DNA from: Lachnospiraceae bacterium
Lineage (GTDB): Bacteria > Bacillota > Clostridia > Lachnospirales > Lachnospiraceae
Length of the DNA stretch: 47,893 nucleotides
Reading direction: 5' to 3'
Assembly (NCBI GenBank): GCA_022792335.1
Contig: JAAWAV010000059.1
Location: forward strand, 1 to 47,893
Position 1 is the stretch's first letter; each line of letters starts with the position of its first letter. The notes beneath the pieces were generated by a model that was not told where the DNA came from, made no database searches, and saw only the letters and a program-made list of their open reading frames with translations. This document shows, one piece after another, positions 34,617 to 42,971 of the stretch. Both the position numbers and the translations under genes were made by a program.

Positions 34617-35489
34617 ATGGAAATTAGAATTGAACATCTGGACAAATTTTATGGGAAAAAGCAGGCCCTAAAAGATCTAAACCTGACAATTCGGGAAGGA
34701 ATGTACGGTCTTTTGGGAACCAACGGGGCAGGAAAAACGACGATGATGAAAGTGCTTACTACACTGACGAAGAAAAGTGGAGGAACGGTAAGCGTCTGTG
34801 GGATACCAGTGGAGCAGGCAGGCAAAGTACGCGCTATGGTGGGCTATCTTCCTCAGGATTTCTCCATGTATGGGGGAATGAGCGCCTACGAGGCCATGGA
34901 TTATCTGGGAGTACTGTCGGGACTTACGAGAGCGGAGCGAAAAACGCGAATCCGACCGCTGCTAGAACGGGTTAATCTTCAGGAAAACGGAAAGATGAAA
35001 GTGCGGGCCATGTCCGGGGGGATGCGTAGAAGGCTTGGAATCGCCCAGGCGCTTCTTCATGATCCAAAGGTGCTGATTGTAGATGAACCTACGGCAGGGC
35101 TAGATCCAGAGGAGAGGGTACGGTTTCGCAATCTTCTCTGTGAAGTGGCCCAGAATCGGATTGTCATTTTGTCTACCCATATCGTGGGGGATGTGGAAGC
35201 GACCTGTGAGCAGATCGGAGTGCTGGATCAGGGAGAACTAATCTTTGACGGCACGGTGGAGGAGCTTCTTTCGCTGGCCGAAGGGCAGGTATACCGGGCG
35301 GAGATCTCCAAACTGGAACTGCAGAAAGTTCAGGAGAGCTATTCAGTGACCTCTATTCTGACTACAGGCGGTACGGCCCAGATCCGGTTTATTTCTGAAA
35401 CGCCTCCGGCATTTGCGGCCGAGGTCTGTAAGGCGGGGGTGGAAGATGCCTACCTGTATTTGATGCATGCAGAGAGGAGAGAATTTTGA
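34617..35489 (+). CDS. ABC exporter ATP-binding protein
   Basis: Walker A GTNGAGKTT, signature MSGGMRRRLGIAQ, Walker B VLIVDEPTAGLDPEE and an H-loop STHI are intact. The N-terminus (IRIEHLDKFYGKKQALKDLN) resembles BcrA-type subunits. ATG 34617, after AAGGAA, is preferred; ATG 34578 would add 13 residues. It overlaps the permease start, and with the two permeases below forms a heteromeric exporter, probably controlled by the upstream two-component system. Substrate not determinable. Confidence 0.92.
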   Translation: MEIRIEHLDKFYGKKQALKDLNLTIREGMYGLLGTNGAGKTTMMKVLTTLTKKSGGTVSVCGIPVEQAGKVRAMVGYLPQDFSMYGGMSAYEAMDYLGVLSGLTRAERKTRIRPLLERVNLQENGKMKVRAMSGGMRRRLGIAQALLHDPKVLIVDEPTAGLDPEERVRFRNLLCEVAQNRIVILSTHIVGDVEATCEQIGVLDQGELIFDGTVEELLSLAEGQVYRAEISKLELQKVQESYSVTSILTTGGTAQIRFISETPPAFAAEVCKAGVEDAYLYLMHAERREF

Positions 35490-36760
35490 TGTTTGGAACA
35501 CTGTTTTTCAAGGAATGTAAGCAGACAGTAAAAAGCCTGGCTTTTTGGGCCTATGTAGCCTGTCTGATTTTATTTTTTGTAAGCCAGCTCGGTGAAACGG
35601 ATTGGAGGATTATAAAACCGCAGCCGGGACATGAGGGAGAATACGGTCATACCTATTCCACAGACGAGGGGCTCATTATAACGAAAACTTTAAGACGGTT
35701 GACAGAAGACTATGCTCAAAACAGCTACACAACCTATCCGTTCGGGTTTTACAAACGAGTATTCCTGGGAGAGAAAAAGAAGGCGCAGATGGGAGAAATC
35801 CTGGCGGAACTTACGGGAAAGCCTGTAGAAGAACTGGAGCAACTGGGGTATGATTATATTAATGAAGAAAGTGACTTCTATAAAGAGGCGGCGAAGTCAG
35901 GAATTGAAATAGAAATGGCAGAGCCTCCGACTCCTGACTTCGAGGATACTTTGGCAGAAGGCGTTTCCTTTGAGCGGTTTCTGGAGCTGATGGAGGAGGT
36001 CGATGATTTGCTCGGAGGAGGTTCCATGTATGCGCCAGCCAGAGTAAAAAATGGGGTTCAGGTACCCCAGACCTATGAGGGGGCGCTGAAGGAATATCAG
36101 GATATCATTGAAAAGGACCGGTATTCCGGAGCTTTTGCGAGACTGTTTTGCGACTACATGGGACTGATGGTAGCGATTCTTCCGGTATTCCCGGCAGTAG
36201 CGAGGACCCTCAGGGATAAACGTTCCAAAGCGCTTCCGGCCCTTTATTCCAAACAGGCATCTTCGGCGTGTATCCTTCTTGCCAGATATCTGGCGCTCCT
36301 TACGGCGACGATGGTTCCGATTGTAGCCTTAGCTGGATTTGCCCAGATCCAATGTAGCGTGACAGCGGGAACCGCAGGTATTTCGGCAGATACCTTTGCT
36401 TTCTTCAAATATGTAGGAGGATGGATGTTTCCTACGGCGACTTTCACTTTGGCTATGGGACTTTTTGTCAGCGAACTGACCGGAAGCGTGGCTGCAATAC
36501 TGGTGCAGGGGATTCTTTGGTTTACCAGTGTATTTCAATCCATAGATACTCTGATTGGAAATTTCGGCCTGAAATTGATTCCAAGATTTAATTCCCTTGG
36601 AAATACAGAGCTTTTTGAACGGGAACTTTCAAGTCTTATTGGAAACCGTATCTTTTATGGCATCTTAAGTTTGATCCTCATAGCATCTGCCGTCTTTGTC
36701 TATGACTGGAAACGAAAAGGGGGAGGGATTCATTTTGGAAGCTTACGCAAAAATAAGTAA
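35489..36760 (+). CDS. ABC exporter permease 1
   Basis: One N-terminal helix (residues 15-32) is followed by a 200-residue extracytoplasmic domain and then about six helices from residue 225 on. This pattern is seen in ABC-2-type exporters with an extracellular sensory or substrate domain. ATG 35489 overlaps the ATPase stop as TGATG. No enzymatic motif seen in the loop. Confidence 0.75.
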   Translation: MFGTLFFKECKQTVKSLAFWAYVACLILFFVSQLGETDWRIIKPQPGHEGEYGHTYSTDEGLIITKTLRRLTEDYAQNSYTTYPFGFYKRVFLGEKKKAQMGEILAELTGKPVEELEQLGYDYINEESDFYKEAAKSGIEIEMAEPPTPDFEDTLAEGVSFERFLELMEEVDDLLGGGSMYAPARVKNGVQVPQTYEGALKEYQDIIEKDRYSGAFARLFCDYMGLMVAILPVFPAVARTLRDKRSKALPALYSKQASSACILLARYLALLTATMVPIVALAGFAQIQCSVTAGTAGISADTFAFFKYVGGWMFPTATFTLAMGLFVSELTGSVAAILVQGILWFTSVFQSIDTLIGNFGLKLIPRFNSLGNTELFERELSSLIGNRIFYGILSLILIASAVFVYDWKRKGGGIHFGSLRKNK

Positions 36761-37352
36761 AGTATATTTGAAACATCATCTTAAATTTTACATTCTGGCG
36801 GCCGTTCTTTTGTTTTGTCTGATGCCGTTTTTGATGAGTACAGAAAATTTAAGCCCCAGGGAATCAGCGAAAACACTGGAAATGTATGCGGCCCTTTTGG
36901 GGGTGGTACTGCTAGTCCCGATCTTTATGGCAGACCAGGATAAGGATATCAGGGATCTGCTGCGATCAAAACGGATATCTTTGAGCTTAGTCCACGGAAT
37001 CCGGGTGATAGAAAGTCTGCTAGTTCTGGCAGCGGCAGAAATGGCCTGTATCCTGTTTTTAAAAGGCGGCGGATGTCAGTTCCCGCTATGGAGTTACTTT
37101 TTCGGCGTGCTGGCCGGCGCCCTGTTCCTGGGCGGCCTCGGGATGGCGATCTACAGTCTGACAGACAATGTAGCCGTGGGATATATGATTCCTCTGGTCT
37201 ATTACGCGATCAATTTCAGCGGCGACAAATACGTCAAAAATTTTTATCTTTTCTCTATGACTCAGGGAAATTTCCTTCCGAAGTACTGGTTGGCCATGGT
37301 CGGCCTCTTATTTCTACTCTTTGGGGTTCTTTGGCGCCGCGTTCATCCCTGA
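36735..37352 (+). CDS. ABC exporter permease 2 (small)
   Basis: The 205-residue protein has about six membrane helices (for example FYILAAVLLFCLMPFLM and YFFGVLAGALFLGGLGMAIY). TTG 36735 is preferred because GGGGAGGG lies 7 bases before it; the longer reading from 36696 starts inside the previous gene without a ribosome binding site. The 26-base overlap with permease 1 implies coupled expression. Probably pairs with permease 1. Confidence 0.65.
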   Translation: MEAYAKISKVYLKHHLKFYILAAVLLFCLMPFLMSTENLSPRESAKTLEMYAALLGVVLLVPIFMADQDKDIRDLLRSKRISLSLVHGIRVIESLLVLAAAEMACILFLKGGGCQFPLWSYFFGVLAGALFLGGLGMAIYSLTDNVAVGYMIPLVYYAINFSGDKYVKNFYLFSMTQGNFLPKYWLAMVGLLFLLFGVLWRRVHP

Positions 37353-37548
37353 TTCTATAAAGAAGAAATAAGGAAGCGCGACAGTCCTTCTGAGCGCCTT
37401 GGTCGTAGTTAGCAGTCTGCTCTCCAAAGCGTTGCTTTCCGTCAGCGCGGGAGAGCTGCTGCCCTGGCCCGGTATCATTCCCTTTCTTACGATAATCCGA
37501 ACAAATTTGCCGATACTTTAGCGCGTTGAATTACAACACTTTAATGTA
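37353..37548. other. Intergenic stretch with no recognised gene
   Basis: This interval holds no RNA or gene I recognise. Frame 37372-37512 stays open for about 45 codons and would give a hydrophobic stretch (LSALVVVSSLLSKALL) with no start codon or ribosome binding site. It might be a decayed membrane-protein end or chance. It has no canonical terminator for the exporter genes. Confidence 0.35.
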
Positions 37549-37577
37549 TTGACTTTCCTGATTTTTTGTAGTATGCT
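37549..37577 (+). promoter_or_regulatory. Promoter of the ABC importer operon
   Basis: TTGACT (37549-37554) and TATGCT (37572-37577) are 17 bases apart, 43 bases before the lipoprotein start at 37621. No T-box or other leader motif is visible in between. Confidence 0.65.
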
Positions 37578-37620
37578 GTTAAGCGGCGTTAAAAAACAAA
37601 AAGAGAGGAAGTATTATATT

Positions 37621-38724
37621 ATGAAAAAGAAAGTAGTGGCGATGATGACGGCGGCTCTTCTGGCTGTGAATCTTCTTGCGGCCTGCGGGGGCGGGGACAA
37701 GAAGGAGACAGAGAAAGCGGCAGAGACGAAGGCGACGACGCAGGCTGAGGAGACAAAAGCAGAGGAGACAAAGGGTGGTGAGACGGCGGCTCCGGAGTCC
37801 AAAGGCGAAGCTTCGGCAAACGGAGAGACCGTAAAAATCGGCGTGGTTCAGCTTACGGAACATCCGGCCTTAGATGCGGCTTATGACGGATTTGTGGAGG
37901 CCTTAAAAGAAGCAGGATATGAAGAGGGAAAGAATCTGGAACTGGATTTTAACAATGCCCAGGGGGACGTTTCCAACTGTGAGACGATTGCAAACAAACT
38001 GGTCAATGACAAAAATAAACTGATCCTTGCAATTGCAACTCCCGCTGCTCAGGCCGTGGCAGGAAAGACGACGGAAATTCCGATTCTGGCGACAGCTATT
38101 ACAGATTTTGCGGCAGCAGGGCTGGTGGACAGCAACGATGCGCCGGGGACCAATGTATCCGGTTCTTCCGACATGAATCCGGTGGAGGAGCAGATTTCTT
38201 TACTGCAGGAACTTCTTCCCGATGCAAAAAAGGTCGGTATTATGTACTGCTCTTCTGAAGATAATTCCATCCTTCAGGCTAATCTTGCAAAGGAAGTCTG
38301 TGAAAAGAAGGGCCTGGAATATGAGGAGTTCACTGTATCAGATTCCAGCATGATTCAGTCGGTGGCAGAGTCTATGATTGGCAAGGTAGATGCTGTTTAT
38401 ATTCCCACCGACAATCTTCTGGCAGAGGCGATGGCGACTGTGACCATGATCACCAATGCAAATGGACTTCCCTGCATCGTAGGAGAAGAAAATATGGTGG
38501 CAAACGGCGGCTTGGCTACATATGGTCTTGATTACTTTGCACTGGGCAAGATGGCTGGAGCGATGGCTGTTGATATTCTGGAAAATGGAACAGATATCAG
38601 TACTATGCCTGTTCAGTATATAAACGCTAAAGACTGCAGCCTGGCAGTGAACTCAAAAGCAGCGCAGGAGCTGAACGTAAGCCTGGACGGTGTGATGGAC
38701 AGAGCAAAAGATCTGGCAGAATAA
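37621..38724 (+). CDS. Substrate-binding lipoprotein of an ABC importer (TrpX/ABC_sub_bind type)
   Basis: A signal peptide with a lipobox, LLAVNLLAACGGG, is followed by a Thr/Glu/Lys-rich linker and the binding domain starting KIGVVQLTEHPALDAAYDGF. The family is the PF04392-type binding protein, known from TrpX-like tryptophan or tyrosine systems. No ligand-specific residues can be judged. ATG 37621 follows AGAGAGGAAG; a longer reading begins at 37549, inside the promoter. First gene of a three-gene importer. Confidence 0.88.
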   Translation: MKKKVVAMMTAALLAVNLLAACGGGDKKETEKAAETKATTQAEETKAEETKGGETAAPESKGEASANGETVKIGVVQLTEHPALDAAYDGFVEALKEAGYEEGKNLELDFNNAQGDVSNCETIANKLVNDKNKLILAIATPAAQAVAGKTTEIPILATAITDFAAAGLVDSNDAPGTNVSGSSDMNPVEEQISLLQELLPDAKKVGIMYCSSEDNSILQANLAKEVCEKKGLEYEEFTVSDSSMIQSVAESMIGKVDAVYIPTDNLLAEAMATVTMITNANGLPCIVGEENMVANGGLATYGLDYFALGKMAGAMAVDILENGTDISTMPVQYINAKDCSLAVNSKAAQELNVSLDGVMDRAKDLAE

Positions 38725-38760
38725 CGGACAAAAAGGAACGTCGGGGAGGAGAGAAACCGT

Positions 38761-39690
38761 ATGGGGATTATATTGGCGATTCAAGGCGCTGTCAGCCAGG
38801 GGATCCTTTGGGGGATTATGGCACTTGGCATTTACCTGACTTATCGGATACTGGATGTGGCGGACCTGACCGTGGATGGAAGTTTTGCCCTTGGAGGTTG
38901 TACCTGCGCTGCACTGATTACGGTGGGGGTAAATCCCTGGCTGTCTCTTGTTGTGGCAGTTCTGGCCGGTATGCTGGCCGGTTTTATCACGGGGCTTTTG
39001 CATACGAGGTGTGAGATTCCAGCGATTCTGGCCGGAATCCTGACCCAGATCGGGCTGTATTCCATTAATTTGCGCATTATGGGACGTTCCAATACGCCGC
39101 TTTTAAAGAGTCCTACAATTTTCAAACAACTTGTGAGTCTGACAGGACTTGGGCAGAATTGGGTTTCCATGGTGGTAGGGCTCATTTTTGTGGCGGGACT
39201 GATTGCAGTTTTGTACTGGTTTTTCGGTACGGAGATCGGATCGGCCATCCGGGCAACAGGAAACAATGAAAATATGGCCCGCTCTCTGGGAATGAATACC
39301 AATCGGAATAAGGTTCTGGGACTTGCCATAAGCAATGGTCTGGTAGCGCTTTCCGGCGCGCTGGTGACACAGAGCCAGGGGTATGCTGACGTAAAGCAGG
39401 GTACAGGCGCTATTGTGATTGGCCTGGCCTCCATTATTATCGGCGAGGTGATTTTCGGAAAGAAAACCAGCTTTGGAACAAAACTGCTATCGGTGGTAAT
39501 TGGTTCTGTGATTTACCGGATTATCGTAGCAGTAGTGCTCCAGCTTGGTCTGAATACGGATGATTTAAAGCTTCTGACGGCAATTTTGGTGGCGGCGGCT
39601 CTGACAGTACCAGTCTTTCTGGAGAAGAGAAGGCGGGCCGCCAGTTATAACCCCATGACAGACGGCGATGCCGGGAAGGGAGGAAAGTGA
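38761..39690 (+). CDS. ABC importer permease (BPD_transp_2-like)
   Basis: About eight to nine hydrophobic segments and the stretches LTYRILDVADLTVDGSFALG and GSAIRATGNNENMARSLGMN fit the LivH/TrpY permease family. RBS GGGGAGGAGAG is upstream. It ends 3 bases before the ATPase gene. Likely pairs with itself as a dimer, as in other TrpXYZ-type systems with a single permease. Confidence 0.9.
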   Translation: MGIILAIQGAVSQGILWGIMALGIYLTYRILDVADLTVDGSFALGGCTCAALITVGVNPWLSLVVAVLAGMLAGFITGLLHTRCEIPAILAGILTQIGLYSINLRIMGRSNTPLLKSPTIFKQLVSLTGLGQNWVSMVVGLIFVAGLIAVLYWFFGTEIGSAIRATGNNENMARSLGMNTNRNKVLGLAISNGLVALSGALVTQSQGYADVKQGTGAIVIGLASIIIGEVIFGKKTSFGTKLLSVVIGSVIYRIIVAVVLQLGLNTDDLKLLTAILVAAALTVPVFLEKRRRAASYNPMTDGDAGKGGK

Positions 39691-39693
39691 CAC

Positions 39694-40491
39694 ATGTTGA
39701 AGATCAGTCATGTAAGCAAAACCTTTAATCCCGGAACCGTTACGGAAAAACAGGCCCTTAGGGATCTGAATCTGCATCTGGAGCCGGAGGATTTTGTTAC
39801 CATCATCGGCGGGAACGGGGCCGGGAAATCCACGATGCTGAATATGATTGCAGGCGTGTACCCTATCGACTGTGGAACCATTTATCTGGATGGCGTAAAT
39901 ATATCCCGTCAGCCGGAATATAAGCGGGCATCTCTTTTAGGGCGGGTATTTCAGGATCCCATGATGGGAACTGCGGCAGGGATGCAGATTGAGGAAAATA
40001 TGGCTCTGGCTCATAGAAGAGGACGCAGGCGGGGCCTTAAGTGGGGCGTCACAAAGCAGGAGAAGGAGATTTTCCATGAGGAATTAAAGCGTCTCGGTCT
40101 TGGGCTGGAGGAGCGGATGACTGCCAAGGTGGGACTTCTCTCCGGCGGCCAGAGACAGGCGCTGACCCTTCTGATGGCGACCCTTCAGAAGCCGAAACTT
40201 TTGCTCCTTGACGAGCATACGGCGGCTTTGGACCCCAGAACGGCGAAAAAGGTTTTAAGTCTGACAGAAGAGATGGTTGCGGAGGCACGACTGACAGCTC
40301 TTATGGTAACGCATAATATGAAAGACGCCTTACGTCTCGGAAACCGTCTAATCATGATGCATGAGGGACAGATTATTTACGATGTGCGGGGCGAAGAAAA
40401 GAAGAAACTCAGAGTAGAAGATTTACTCAAGAAGTTTGAGGATGCCAGCGGCGGCGAGTTCGCCAACGACCGTATGATGCTGTCCGATTAG
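39694..40491 (+). CDS. ABC importer ATP-binding protein (TrpZ-like)
   Basis: Walker A IIGGNGAGKSTMLNM, signature LLSGGQRQALTLLMA, and a Walker B region LLLLDEHTAALDPRTA with an H-loop MVTHNM are intact. The DEHTAALDP form (His where most have Pro) is typical of this importer family. ATG preceded by GGAGG. With the two genes above it should import a small ligand, perhaps an aromatic amino acid. Confidence 0.92.
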   Translation: MLKISHVSKTFNPGTVTEKQALRDLNLHLEPEDFVTIIGGNGAGKSTMLNMIAGVYPIDCGTIYLDGVNISRQPEYKRASLLGRVFQDPMMGTAAGMQIEENMALAHRRGRRRGLKWGVTKQEKEIFHEELKRLGLGLEERMTAKVGLLSGGQRQALTLLMATLQKPKLLLLDEHTAALDPRTAKKVLSLTEEMVAEARLTALMVTHNMKDALRLGNRLIMMHEGQIIYDVRGEEKKKLRVEDLLKKFEDASGGEFANDRMMLSD

Positions 40492-40523
40492 AGAAATTAT
40501 GATGTAAAAACAGAGTTTGTAGA

Positions 40524-40556
40524 GGAGACAGGTTGTATATCTGTCTCCTTATTTGT
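40524..40556. terminator. Bidirectional terminator
   Basis: GGAGACAG (40524-40531) pairs perfectly with CTGTCTCC (40541-40548), followed by TTATTTG on the plus strand. It lies between the importer operon and the convergent RACo-like gene and can serve both. Confidence 0.65.
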
Positions 40557-40561
40557 GACAT

Positions 40562-42169
40562 TTATCCTTTTAATGTTCCACGGCGAATGAGCTTTGCTTT
40601 TACTGTGGGCCAGGCTTCGAGATCAGTATGAGGAAAGAATTTGGCGGCCTGCATCCGGGGGACAAAATCTTCTACCGTAGCGAACTGAAGATAATGCATG
40701 TTCGGAAGAATTTGACGAAACTGTTCCAGAAGAGTCCGATCAGCAAGAAGGGCGCAGGCTCCTTTCAGGGAGCCGTTTCCCATACAAATAAATCGTTCTC
40801 TTGGCAGATCCGGATAGAGGCCGATAGTAATGGCAGATTCCAGATTCAGATATTTGCCAAAGGAACCGGCCATATAAATATGGCTGATCTCATCAGCAGA
40901 AATTCCTGTCTCGGAAAGAAGGCAGTCTACCATGGTAGCTGCGGCAGCTTTGGTATCCATGAAGTTTAAAATATCGCTTTGAGAAAAATACCGTTCTTCT
41001 CCGTCTATCGTCTCGTTATCCTGTCCGTAAACCAGGACCAGCTCCCCATCTTTTTCTATAATTCTGTCCGATTGCCCTTCTTGCAAAATGCCCCTTAAAT
41101 CCATCCAGCCGTTTAATAAAAGCTCGGCCAGCAGATCCACAATCCCGGAACCACAGATACCTTTTACCGAAGTATGCTCAATGGTTGTGAAGGTGAAACG
41201 CCCATCCTCTATGGAGACAGTGTCCACGGCTCCTGCTTCCGCCCGCATGCCATATTTGCTGATACCGCCCTCCAGAGCCGGACCGGCAGCCCCGGCTCCG
41301 GCCACGAGAAATTCTGAGTTGCCCACCGCCATTTCTCCGTTGGTACCGATATCGATGTAGAGGGAAATCTCTTTGTTTTTTACAATACCGGCCGCCAGAA
41401 GGCCGCTGACAATGTCGCCGCCCAGATAATTGGCGGCAGAGGGGATGCAATGGACCAGTCCGTCGAAGGGGAGGGAAAGCTCAGGGCCATGAATGAAACC
41501 GCCGCTATGAAAGACAGGAGCGAAAGGGGCCATAAACACAGGAAAAGCATCAATCCCCAGAAGAAAATGAACCATGGTGGTATTTCCTCCCACGACCAGA
41601 ACGGGACATTTGGATACGTCGACGCCGGTCTTTTCCCGGAGACGGTCCATCAGTTCTACAAAGGTGTCTGTTGTGGCCGTCTGAAGCTCTTTTTTTTGTA
41701 AGTCGCCACTCTGGGTATAAAAAATTCTGGTGAGAATATCCGTTCCAAAGGAAATCTGTCGGTTAAAGCAACCCTCTTCCGCCAGAAGTTCTCCTGTATT
41801 CAGATTCATCAGACTCATGACCACAGTCGTACTTCCAAGATCTGCGGCCAAACCATAATGAAAATCAGTGGTATTTCCAGCTTCGATAGAGGAAATCTGC
41901 CAGTTGTTTCCCGTAAAGACGACAGATGCCGTGACACGCCAATTTTCTTTTCGAAAGGCTGGATAATCCCGTTTCAGGACATAATAGGGAAGGGACACTT
42001 CCGGAAATTCCGGGCGCAGGGCCGATAACAGCCGCTCTGCATCAGCAGTGGTATCGTTTTCGGAAGGGACGCCAAGTTCCAGATAGACTTTTTGGCTTAA
42101 AGGGCGACCTGCATGGAAAGCGGAAGAACAGACGGCGGCTGTTTCAATGGCAGATGAAGAAAATGTCAT
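40562..42169 (-). CDS. RACo-like ASKHA-domain protein (corrinoid activator family) lacking iron-sulfur domains
   Basis: From about residue 104 the ASKHA ATPase fold is present: GLAADLGSTTVVMSLMNL, VVGGNTTMVHFLLGID, LYIDIGTNGEMAVG and VKGICGSGIVDLLAELL. Family members (RACo, RamA) use ATP to reactivate Co(II)-corrinoid proteins, drawing electrons through an Fe-S domain. Here the N-terminus begins near the linker and no cysteine cluster is seen at either end, so electron entry would need a partner. No methyltransferase or corrinoid gene is nearby. ATG after AGGAGG; 535 residues versus over 600 for typical RACo. Confidence 0.8.
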   Translation of the reverse strand: MTFSSSAIETAAVCSSAFHAGRPLSQKVYLELGVPSENDTTADAERLLSALRPEFPEVSLPYYVLKRDYPAFRKENWRVTASVVFTGNNWQISSIEAGNTTDFHYGLAADLGSTTVVMSLMNLNTGELLAEEGCFNRQISFGTDILTRIFYTQSGDLQKKELQTATTDTFVELMDRLREKTGVDVSKCPVLVVGGNTTMVHFLLGIDAFPVFMAPFAPVFHSGGFIHGPELSLPFDGLVHCIPSAANYLGGDIVSGLLAAGIVKNKEISLYIDIGTNGEMAVGNSEFLVAGAGAAGPALEGGISKYGMRAEAGAVDTVSIEDGRFTFTTIEHTSVKGICGSGIVDLLAELLLNGWMDLRGILQEGQSDRIIEKDGELVLVYGQDNETIDGEERYFSQSDILNFMDTKAAAATMVDCLLSETGISADEISHIYMAGSFGKYLNLESAITIGLYPDLPRERFICMGNGSLKGACALLADRTLLEQFRQILPNMHYLQFATVEDFVPRMQAAKFFPHTDLEAWPTVKAKLIRRGTLKG

Positions 42170-42208
42170 GGGAATACCTCCTGAACGGACAGAATGTTAA
42201 ACAGCTAC

Positions 42209-42237
42209 AGTGTACCATATTTACAACTTGTTTACAA
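42209..42237 (-). promoter_or_regulatory. Promoter of the RACo-like gene
   Basis: On the minus strand TTGTAA (42237-42232) and TACACT (42214-42209) are 17 bases apart. The -35 overlaps the TTTACA box pair, so binding there may affect both divergent promoters. Confidence 0.5.
42220..42236. promoter_or_regulatory. Direct-repeat operator TTTACA-N5-TTTACA (site 1)
   Basis: TTTACA at 42220-42225 and 42231-42236 are 11 bases apart, one helical turn, as expected for an OmpR-family dimer. The pair overlaps the -35 of the response regulator promoter and of the divergent gene. An equivalent pair is at 44331-44347. Confidence 0.6.
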
Positions 42238-42256
42238 AGGGAAATACTCATAAGAT
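42228..42256 (+). promoter_or_regulatory. Promoter of the second two-component system
   Basis: TTGTTT (42228-42233) and TAAGAT (42251-42256) are 17 bases apart, about 50 bases before the response-regulator ATG at 42306. Confidence 0.5.
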
Positions 42257-42305
42257 AGAAATCTATGTTAAAATAAGACAGACCATGTATGCAGGGGGAA
42301 AAAGA

Positions 42306-42971
42306 ATGGAAAACCGTATTTTAATCATAGAGGATAATCAGGCTATTGCAGAACTTCTGGAGATGAATCTTTCTGTAGCCGGCTACAGGACAAAGGTCTG
42401 CCCGGATGGCGAGATAGTTTTACATCTTTTGGCTGAAGATAAAACATTTGACTTGGCCCTTGTGGACATTATGCTGCCTGGGAAAGACGGCTTTGCACTC
42501 CTTCCAGTACTGAAAGAACGGGGGATTCCAGTGGTTTTTCTGACAGCAAAAGACGACGTGATGTCCAAGGTACGGGGCTTAAAAGGCGGCGCAGAAGATT
42601 ATATTGTAAAGCCATTTGACGTGTTAGAACTTCTGGTACGGGTAGAGAAAGTGCTGGATCGGACGGGACGCCTGCAAAGAACTTTGACGGTTCGGGGTGT
42701 GGAGATCTTCTTGGAGAGCAGAACAGTGAAAAGGGAGGGGAAGGAAATTCATTTGAAGCCGCTGGAATATGATCTGTTTGTACTCCTTGCCAGAAATAAG
42801 AATGTGACATTTTCTAGGGAACGGCTTTTAAAAGAAGTCTGGGGGGATCTGTATATCGGGGAGACGAGGACCGTAGACGTCCACATCGGCCAGCTCAGAA
42901 AGAAGCTGGGAGTGCCAGGACTGATTCAGACTATACCGAAAATCGGTTACCGGTTGGAGGTACGGGGATGA
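42306..42971 (+). CDS. OmpR-family response regulator (second system)
   Basis: Receiver domain ILIIEDNQAIAELLEMNL, phospho-acceptor in LALVDIMLPGKDGFALL and VFLTAKDD, then winged helix LKPLEYDLFVLLARNKNVTF and VDVHIGQLRKKLG. ATG 42306 after GGGGG is preferred; the reading from 42210 starts before the promoter. It overlaps the kinase start as ATGA. It probably binds the TTTACA pairs at its own promoter and before the lipoprotein gene. Confidence 0.9.
   Translation: MENRILIIEDNQAIAELLEMNLSVAGYRTKVCPDGEIVLHLLAEDKTFDLALVDIMLPGKDGFALLPVLKERGIPVVFLTAKDDVMSKVRGLKGGAEDYIVKPFDVLELLVRVEKVLDRTGRLQRTLTVRGVEIFLESRTVKREGKEIHLKPLEYDLFVLLARNKNVTFSRERLLKEVWGDLYIGETRTVDVHIGQLRKKLGVPGLIQTIPKIGYRLEVRG

Noticed and set aside
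37864-38100. Possible T-box or riboswitch before the importer
   Set aside because: No T-box (GGTGGnACCGCG-like) or other leader signature is present, and the promoter sits only 43 bases before the start codon.
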